A stretch of 64,000 nt of DNA. Origin: Nannochloropsis oceanica. Its lineage: Eukaryota; Sar; Eustigmatophyceae; Eustigmatales; Monodopsidaceae. A model generated the notes under the pieces. The model made no database searches. It saw only the letters and a list, made by a program, of their open reading frames with translations, and had not been told where the DNA came from. Where the stretch lies: NCBI GenBank assembly GCA_004519485.1, contig CP038126.1:411664-475663 (forward strand), written 5' to 3'. Of this stretch, positions 56,145 to 64,000 are shown one piece after another. Position 1 is the first letter of the stretch; each line of letters begins with the position of its first letter. The position numbers and the translations under genes are program-made.

Positions 56145-58801
56145 AGATAGAGGAAAAGGGGAGGGGAGGAAGGGGGAAAGAATCCCGCTGTCCATGGGAG
56201 GTAGACGCCGATGCCCCCAAACACGGGAGGAAAGGAAGGGGAGCAAGAGTATAGAAAAATTGTGATGGTGTGGGGTCTCAGTCCTTGAAGATATGTTCAG
56301 GGGCATGAGCGAGCATGTCTGTAAGCTCATATACATGTGTGGATGTGGGTATGAGTAGGAATTGATGGATAACGTTATATATACGTATGTGTGTCTCTCT
56401 GTATCTGTATAGTCATGTGTATATGAGTGTGTGTGTGCCTGAGTGTGTATATATGTGGGTGTCTGTGGCTGTATGTGTCTGTGTAGGTGTAATGATACAT
56501 TTCTAAATGTACTCTGAACACATTTTGTGCGTGCGCGGGCCTAAGATAAATGAGACCGAGACCGAGACTGAAAGCGGCACCGAAGCAAGACTCCGAGTCA
56601 TCCTTTCCCTCTTCTTCTCCCTCACATTTTGATCCCTTTCGGCGGAGTTTCCACGTCATAGTCTTGAATTTTATTTAAGTCAATGTATGTTAAACTCGTA
56701 GCCAAAAGTACGACTTGTAGTAGCGACGATCGTGCCAGTAATGAAAGTACTATCAGTACCGAACCAATCTTTTTCATCGGAAATGTCTCTGTCTGTCTAT
56801 CTTGTCTATCTGTCGGTGTGTTTTTGTGAGTGTGTTTTAAGTGTATGTGCGCGCTGTGCGCGCTGCCGCGCTGGGCCGAATTTTAGACCGTTTGTATGTG
56901 TGTATGTCAGAGGCTCTTTATTGAGCCCAACCGCTAATCTGGCTGGTCCAAGGCAAGTAATAATGTGTGTGATAGATTTTTAAATGTTTACAGACGCCCG
57001 ATAATGCGCCCACTTAACCGCCGTGTGTAGTGAGTGAATGTTTGTATGTCTCTGAGTCATAGAACATGATTGCATGTATGTGTATACCCAGCTAGCCTAA
57101 GTATGTATGTAGCAGGCTAGGTTCAAAGTGTAGTGCAGATGTTTGAAAGGTGCAGGCGAGAATAAGGGATTGGGAGGAAGATGCATCCACTCTGTTTTCT
57201 TGCTACCCCTCCATTCCTCCCTCCCTTGCTCTTCCCATGCGCCCCAGCAGGAGAAGACGAATGAAAAGGCGGCAGTTTGTGTGTGTGTGCGTGTGTTATC
57301 GACTTCCTTATGTCTATGTTTGACTTTGTGGGCTCGCCGATCATGAACGACAAAGCGGAAAGAGAGAGCAGAATGGAGGATAGTCTGCCGGAGAACGATA
57401 AATAACTAAGAATGGAAAAAAAGAATCTGACATTGCCCTGAGTCCTGAGAGTAATTCAGGCTCTGAGCTGTAGCAGTAGTAGTAGCAGCGGTTGCCGAAG
57501 CAGCAGAAGTTGGGCAAGCTGAATGTGGTGATAAATGAATTGATGAAGTGGGAAACAGCTCAAGGGGGGAGACAAAGAGAGAATTGAGACTGAGAATGAG
57601 AAGGACTCGGGCAGGACCGTGAACGGGGCCAAATGCGAAGACGAGAAAAACATTAAAGTAGAGCATTGTGCTCATGCCGGAAACGCGCGAAACTCTATTC
57701 AAGTGCATTATAATTTTCTTTATTTCGCCTTTCCTTTCCTAACCTTCCCGTCCCCCCTGGTTTCAACCCTTATTCCTTTTTCCTTGCTCTCCATCTTTCC
57801 TATTTCTTCCTCTGTTGATTTTCCATCTTCCTGGGCTTACACCTGGTGCTTCAATTGACTACGGCTGGGTCGGGATGGGTAGGATCGATCGCTTTTTCTC
57901 GTCCCTCCTTTTGCTGATTCGACGAAAGTGAGGGCTTCTCCTTCTTTTGCTCCTATTGCGATCAATATCGTGGCTGTCTCCTCCATTTTAAATTCCCCTG
58001 CTTCTTCTTCAGCTACTACTGCTGCTGGCGCTCCTGGTACTCTCGTTGCAGCTGTGGTGGTGATGGTTTGCCTCCTTTTGTCGTTTATCTCCTCCTCCCT
58101 CTTTTGTCGGTGAATATCATCAACCCTCCCTCTTGTATCCTTGCTGCTTCTGCCGCTGCTACTGCTGCTGCTGCTGCAGATGATGATGCTGCTTATAGTG
58201 ATGGTATACTCTCTTGACACCTTTTCTGTCGGGCCTCTCTTTGATGAGGGATTACTGCCTTCTCCTCGCTGCTGCTATCACTACCACTACTGCTGCTTGT
58301 GCTACTGGTGTCTGCTCGTGCTGCTAGTGCTGCCAGTGCTGCCGCTCCTTAAGCTGCTCCTGCGGCTCCTGCTGCTACTGCCCATGCTGCCCTTGCTAGC
58401 GCTTGTGTTAACTTGCCTCTTTACCGGTCGTTTGTTTGCTTTGGCCCTCTGTCGTCCTCAATCGCTCCCTCCCTCCCTCATCTTTCCCGCTCTCCCTTTC
58501 TCTATTCTCTTTTCATTCCCTCCCTACCATACCAGCCCGTAATGTGAGGTGTAAATCTGTCTGTAAACTCACCCACTTTTTGGTACTTTGTACACGTTAA
58601 ATACACCTACACCCACCCTCTCACACACCCACGCACACACTTATTCGCTCACACAAATACAAGCACGCACACTCGTACATACACAGACACGCAAACATCC
58701 TCTACCCTAATTAAAATCCTCCTCTCCCCCTCCCCTCTCGCCCTCTCTCCTCGAAGGCCATACCACAAGACCTCCCCCCCTCCGTCCGTCGCCTATCCCC
58801 A
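56145..58801. other. Convergent intergenic region, 2.7 kb, microsatellite-rich
   Basis: Between two convergent genes. It contains a degenerate (TG)n/(TATG)n stretch at about 56330-56500 and TGTATG-rich sequence to about 57110. A CTG-rich triplet region lies at about 58010-58400, and CA-rich sequence near 58600-58690. Open frames here are composition artefacts; no gene seen. Confidence 0.55.
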
Positions 58802-61800
58802 CTACGTCGTCATCCTCCTGAGCATCTCCGCCTCTGATTCCGTCCCCTTGCTACTCTCCTGCTCCTCACATCCAGTTCCTTCTCTCCGATCCGCCCTCCC
58901 TTCGTGCTCTCCCACACTCACGAATGCCAATCTCTTCACCATCTCTAGCTCCAGCTCTACCTCCAATAATGAAGATGCCAGCCCTCCCTCCCTCTCTTCT
59001 TCCCTCCCTTCCCTCCCTTCCTCTTCATCTTCGTCTTTGTCTTCCTCCCCCCCTCCCTCTCCCCCGCCCTCTTGTGCCTTCTTCTCCGTAATGCCGGATC
59101 CAGACTTTAGAAACGGCCGGAGGATGGAGGGAGAGGGAGGGAGGGAGCACGAAAAGGCGGGAAGGGAACACGGAGGGCTGGTGCTCAAATCCAAGCGCGT
59201 CACGTCTTCACTGGTTAGTGAGACCTTGGGAAGCGAGGGAGGGAGGGAGAAAGAAAGAAATGAGCGTCGTTGACAGTAATATTGAGGTAATAGGATGGAT
59301 TCAAACAAAGAGGGAAGGGGGTGAAGGAGAGGGGGGGAGGTAAGGAGGGCCACGGAGAGAAACAACAAAAGAAAGAAAAGGGAGGGAGGGAGGGAGGGGA
59401 GAGCGTACCCATCGGATGGGCTGGCTCTTGTCGAGCGGCACGTCAAACACCACGGGGGGATTGATCGGGCGGTACTGGATGGTGCTGGTGGAGGCGTTAA
59501 GGTAGCGCTGGCCGGTCTCGTCTTGGTAGGCGCCGAACCCTTCATGGATGTGGCCGAAAACTAGGGTAGGGGAGGGTTTAAAGGAGGGAGGAAGTGTGTG
59601 GGGGGGAAAGATTGCCTGATAGATTCTTTTGAGGTGGTCGATTTGGACCCTAGTTAAGCCTTATACCCGTGATTAAGAGGGGTGGGAATGCTAGGGATTG
59701 AGAGGAAGAGCCTTGTAATGTATACCCGTGATTAAGGGGGGTGGGAATGCTAGGGATTGAGAGGAAGAGGTGGAGGGAAAAAGAAGAGAAGGAGGGTGGA
59801 GGGTGGAGGGTGGAGGGGAGGAAGAAAGGGAGGGACGGGTTGGGCGGGAGGGCTGGGGAAGAGGGGAAAAAGGAAGGAGGGGGAGGCCTACCATGCACTC
59901 GTGGCCTAATTCGGCTCCTGACCTCCTCGAGGAGCACGGGGCAGCCGGCGCGTACGCCCTTGATGGTAAGGTCGCCGACGCCGGCGGGGGGGCCGTGGGT
60001 TATAAGCACGTCCTGGAGAGCGGGAAAGAGGGGGGTGGGGAGGGGGGGAGGAAGGGTGAGAAGGTGAGTGAGTAGGAGGGAGTGTTTAGGTCAAGATACG
60101 GTGACGAAACGGAGAGGAAGGGGGGGAGGGACAGAGGGAAGACGAGCACAGTGCAGGAGGAGGGGAGAGCAGAATGCGACGAAAGAGTGAGGGAGAAAGG
60201 TAGAAAGGGAGGGAATGAAAGGACAAAGACGTGGAGGAGGAGGAGGAGGAGGAGGAGGAGGAGGAGGAGGAGGAGGAGGAGGAGGAGGAGGAGGAGGAGA
60301 AAGACGTACGGTGTGTGCCGGGATGGTACTATAGAGCTCGCGGCAGAAGTCTCCTTCAGGCTCGTAGTTGAAGGCCCACCCGCCGTACTCGGGAGTCCAG
60401 GGAGTGGCCCAAAACATCACGCCCATGAGCTAGTGAGCAGGAAAGGGAGGGGGAGGGAGGAGGGTGACAAAGTAGCGGAACGGTCAGAGGGACGCCAGAT
60501 CCATGAGAAAAGGCAGGGAGGGAGGGAGGGAGGGAGAGAGGGAGGGAGAGATGGAGGAAGGGAAGGAGGGAGGGAGGGAGGGAAGGAGGGAGGGAGGACG
60601 TACCTCGACCGCCTCGTTTTCTAAATAGTGGACGTTGGCCTCGGTCCGGAGGTTGAGAAACATCCGTCTCATCTGCGCTGCGAAGTAGGGCCCTGAGAGA
60701 GGGAGGGAGGGAACGAGAGAGGGAGGGAGGGGTGGAGTGCCTGGATTACCTTCTACACTTTCATCTGCTTACTTCTCAGGCTCCCTCCCACCCTCCCTCC
60801 CTCCCTTCCTCCATGCTTCTCCCCCTCCTTCCCATCACATGCCAAAGTTCCCCAGTCACCCCTCCCTCCCTCTCTTCCTCACTCCCTCCCTCCCTCCCTC
60901 CCTCCCTCCCTCCCTCCCTCCTTTCCCTCCCCATACGGGCACATTGGAAGGGAGGGAGGGAGGAAAGGAGGGCTTACCGTCGGGTCGATTTTTGTGGAAA
61001 CGCTCCTCACCGGTCTCTTCATAGTACTCCTCGTGTAGAGTGATGTCGTGGTTGCCGCCCACCACCACCTGAGGGGGGAGAGGGGAAGAGGAGGGAGGGG
61101 GAGTGCCGTTATTGAATGAAATGGAGACAGGACGAGAGGTAGCCGTGGGGTGGGCGGGGTGGGGGGCCTCGGTAAGAAAAGTAGAGTGAAGGGAGCGGGC
61201 GAGGGTAGGAGGGAGGGAGGGAGGGAGGGAGGAAGGGTGTAAGGGGGAACGTAAGGGAAGGAGGGAGGGAGAACGGGAGGGAGGGAGAGGGTGGGAGTAA
61301 GGAAGGAAGGGAGAGAGGAGAGGGACAAAGGAAGGGAGGGAGAGGGTGGGATTAAGGAAGGGAGGGAGGGAGGGGAGGGAGGCAAACCTTGTGGGCGTAA
61401 GGGACGGTCTTGAGAAAGTCTCGAAAGTTCTCCATTTGCGGCCTGGTGCCCGTGGTCGTGAAGTCGCCGGCGTGAACCAGAATGTCGCCTGGAGGGAGGA
61501 AGGATGGGAGGGAGGGAGGGGGGGGACGTGAGGGAGAGGGGGACGGGGGTGAGGAAAGAAGAGGCGCGAAGAGGAAATCTGCGAGAATGGAGAGGGGAGG
61601 AAGAGAGCTGGAAGAAAAAATGTAGGCAAGGAAGGAAGAAGGGAAGGAAGAGGGAGAGAGGATGGGAGGGAGAGAGGAGAGAAGATCGAAAGGAGGGAAG
61701 GGTCAGTCGTACCCGGTGGTAGTAGCCCGGGTTCTCTCAAGAGCGCGTCGTGTCGGGAGTGCGTGTCACTGAGGGAGGGAAGGAGAGGGGGAAGGAGGAT

Positions 61801-62715
61801 GAGGCATGTGTGTGCCTCGAAGACTCTCTCTCGTCCAGAAAGCCCTCCCCTCTTCCCTCCCTCCTTCCTCCTTCCCTCTCTCACTCCCTTACTTTCCTCC
61901 CGATGCAGACGAGGCAATCCCTCCCTCGCCTCCCTCGCCTCCCTCGCCTCCCTCGCCTCCCTCCCTCCCTCCTTCCCTGCCTGCCTACCTGATGCACACC
62001 ACGCGCACCACGTCGTCGTCCCAGGTGCGTTCAAAAGGGGGAAGGGCAGCAAGGGAGGGACCTAGGGAGGGAGGGAGGGACGGAGGGAGAGTTGCGAGAA
62101 TTCAACAAAGAGGAAATAAGACGCCCAAGCGGGCGAGGGGATGGCCAGAAAGGGAGGGAGGGAGGGAGGGAGGAAAGAGAAAAGACGGCAAGAGGGGGGG
62201 AAAGAGTAAGGAAGGGCGTGCGTATCGCAGTACCTCCTGGGCTGTTCATTGGCGGCGTGATGACGTGGTAGAAGGAGCCGGGGGAAGTGGAGAGGGAGGC
62301 ACTGGCGACTCCTCTGCCGGGCCGGCCGATGGGCGTGCCGGGACGGTAGATTGGGATAGGGGAGTTGCCCCCGCTGCTTAGGTGGTTGCTGCTGGTGCTG
62401 CTGGTGCTGCTGTTGATGCTGCTGCTGCAGGCACCGGTGTCGTTGCTGGTGCTACCAGCTGTTGTGCCGTCTGAAAGGGGAAGAAGCGAGTGAAAGAGGG
62501 GGGAAGAGAGGGAGGCAAAGGGGGATGAGGGGTGTATAGGGCTGTCGGTCTACAAGCGGGCGGGATCTCTATTTTGCTTCCCTCTCTCCCTTCCTTTCGT
62601 CGCTCCTTCCCTCTCGCCCTCCCGCACTCCTGCTCTCCTGCCCTCCCAAACCCTCACCTTGACTCGAGTAGGAGTAGGAGTACAAACTACCCGTCGATGA
62701 AATACACCTTCGCAT
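58802..62715 (-). CDS. Metallophosphoesterase, MPPED1/2-like
   Basis: Eleven exons (62715-62658, 62470-62234, 62061-61989, 61768-61713, 61488-61388, 61068-60978, 60692-60604, 60429-60310, 60012-59892, 59560-59409, 59224-58802) give 506 residues. The central part is a calcineurin-like phosphoesterase of the MPPED class with all five metal-binding blocks: CISDTH (D124, H126), HAGDF (D150), GGNHD (N181, H182), ITHGPP (H281) and FGHIH (H319, H321). Such enzymes hydrolyse phosphodiesters such as cyclic nucleotides in vitro. The N-terminal ~100 residues are Ser/Thr/Asn-rich and start with MRRCISSTGSL. The last exon adds ~140 residues not found in short MPPED proteins, ending in a Glu-rich tail with VELELEMVKRLAFVSVG. 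Exon 1 was chosen because it is the only nearby ATG segment with the required phase 1 donor. Confidence 0.9.
59662..59780 (+). repeat. Intronic 59-bp tandem duplication
   Basis: TATACCCGTGATTAAG begins at 59662 and 59721, followed in both copies by GGTGGGAATGCTAGGGATTG. It lies in the second-last long intron of the metallophosphoesterase gene. Confidence 0.88.
60234..60300 (+). repeat. (AGG)n triplet microsatellite in intron
   Basis: An uninterrupted AGG run of about 65 bp close to the donor of the exon ending at 60310 on the minus strand. Confidence 0.95.
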
Positions 62716-63788
62716 GGGGGCACCATTCCCTCCCGCCCGCCAGACCATCTTTCTTTTGTTTTCTTGGCTTTTCTTTTCCTCTTCCCCCCTTTCGTTTCTG
62801 CCTTGCGAGTCCTTGCCTCCTCGCTCGCGTGTCGCGTCCAGATTATGTCGCCCAGCAACGACGAGGCAATAAGGGACTCAGAGGAGAAGAGGGGATGAGG
62901 ACTTAACCCTGCTCCTGCTCCTGTTCCTGCTGCTACTCCGTCAACTACCACTACTGCTGCTCTTGCTGGTGGTGCCGCACGGAACTGTGTTGTGTGTGTG
63001 GAGAGCAAGGGGACAAGGGGATTAGGATAGAGAAGGAACAATATGTATAATTATTAGAGGCAATCTTCCTCCCCCCTTGGCAGCGGGTGGTAATCAAGAA
63101 GACGACACCGTGCAAGGGGGGGCAGACCAGATCAAATGAGGAAGGGGGTTGGTGCGCGTGCTGGAATCAGGACGGCATCCCTCAACTGAAGAAAGGGAGC
63201 GCCTTGACCCCTTGTCTCTCGAGTAGCGTCCTGCTTGCTTGGGAGTGGAGATGATGGGCGGGGAAAATTTCGACAGTCTCTACAGCCGTCGCGTCTCCTT
63301 TGCAATATCAACACCTAGCAGAGGTGCGAGGGTAAATTTAAGGGAGGGTTAAGAGTGAGGGAGGGACGCGGGTCAGCGTGGGGAGCGGGAGTGGGGCATG
63401 GAGGCAACAGACATGGCATGACGGTTATTCCTTGCTTCCCCAGACGGACACACCAAGCACGTTCCAAGCACATCGAGGGCAACCTTTGGGCGTCGGCTAG
63501 AAAAGTTATCATTTTGGAAGCAGCATCCAATCTCTGCACACCTGCTGGTATCTGTGGCCGCACACTTCTCTTGGTCATTCATTACATTTAGCTGCTCGTG
63601 TGGTGCTCGCACCTGCCTTGCCCGTGGTGCTTCGTCAAACCAGCAAGCGCATCACGGGTGCTGCTAAGGGTAATCTGCCAGCACTTCGAGTGATAACTGG
63701 ACGTGGCAACTTATATTGATGATGGATATGAAAGGGCAGCAGCAGCAAGAAGCAAACAAGGCTTTCATAGGCTCACTGACTCACTCTG
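62716..63788. other. Subtelomeric unique sequence, no gene seen
   Basis: About 1.1 kb between the last gene and the telomere. No repeated subtelomeric family and no convincing coding sequence is visible. The promoter of the metallophosphoesterase gene should lie in its first few hundred bases. Confidence 0.6.
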
Positions 63789-64000
63789 TTAGGGTTAGGG
63801 TTAGGGTTAGGGTTAGGGTTAGGGTTAGGGTTAGGGTTAGGGTTAGGGTTAGGGTTAGGGTTAGGGTTAGGGTTAGGGTTAGGGTTAGGGTTAGGGTTAG
63901 GGTTAGGGTTAGGGTTAGGGTTAGGGTTAGGGTTAGGGTTAGGGTTAGGGTTAGGGTTAGGGTTAGGGTTAGGGTTAGGGTTAGGGTTAGGGTTAGGGTT
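63789..64000 (+). repeat. Telomere, (TTAGGG)n
   Basis: Perfect TTAGGG hexamers from 63789 to the last base, about 35 units. The G-rich strand runs 5' to 3' toward the window end, the orientation of a right-hand chromosome terminus. The array probably continues beyond the window or the assembly end. Confidence 0.99.

Overview
This is a nuclear chromosome-end window from a eukaryote, most likely a heterokont (stramenopile) alga with a secondary red plastid; my best guess is a eustigmatophyte such as Nannochloropsis/Microchloropsis. The evidence is: many spliced genes with GT-AG introns; at least three predicted proteins with a signal peptide followed by a Ser/Ala-Phe-x-Val-Pro plastid-import motif (ASAFAP type); two nuclear-type tRNA-Leu genes; and a terminal (TTAGGG)n array of at least 212 bp running off the right edge. 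The species name is inference.

I rebuilt the gene models by hand, joining exons at GT-AG sites with compatible phase. Every model described as complete sums to a whole number of codons. Left to right: two tRNA-Leu genes (0.3-1.4 kb); a PLP aminotransferase of the kynurenine/glutamine transaminase type (minus, 11 exons); a long gene-poor stretch that may be a 5'-UTR intron; an alpha/beta-hydrolase-fold protein (plus) whose last codons and 3' UTR are expanded into a 109-bp minisatellite; an ING-SGF29 chromatin-reader fusion (minus, 9 exons); a divergently transcribed plastid-targeted protein of unknown function; an acidic, secreted, GPI-anchored-type protein (intronless); a METTL21-like lysine methyltransferase with a duplicated exon (minus); a plastid trigger-factor-like chaperone (minus); a FAIM1-like/PX fusion protein (minus); a divergent 1,716-residue membrane/ankyrin protein (plus, 15 exons); an AT-rich island without the local repeats that carries an intronless FkbM methyltransferase and inverted-repeat elements; a small charged coiled-coil protein (plus); an exon of a possible serine hydrolase cut by a 100-bp assembly gap; a NAPE-PLD homologue with all zinc ligands (plus, 11 exons); a three-repeat MYB protein of 1,327 residues (plus); a MPPED-type metallophosphoesterase (minus, 11 exons); then about 1 kb of subtelomeric sequence and the telomere.

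The dominant non-coding signal is the intron sequence. Most introns are built from (GGGA)n just after the donor and/or (CCCT)n just before the acceptor, so the two ends of an intron can often pair, and the purine strand can form G-quadruplexes. These tracts generate the hundreds of spurious [16 protein letters not shown] open frames in this region. In a few genes they have entered exons.

The most notable observation is the ING-SGF29 fusion: an ING-family N-terminal helical domain joined to an SGF29 tandem-Tudor histone-H3K4me3 reader in place of the usual PHD finger. Second is a FAIM1-like beta-sandwich joined to a PX phosphoinositide-binding domain.
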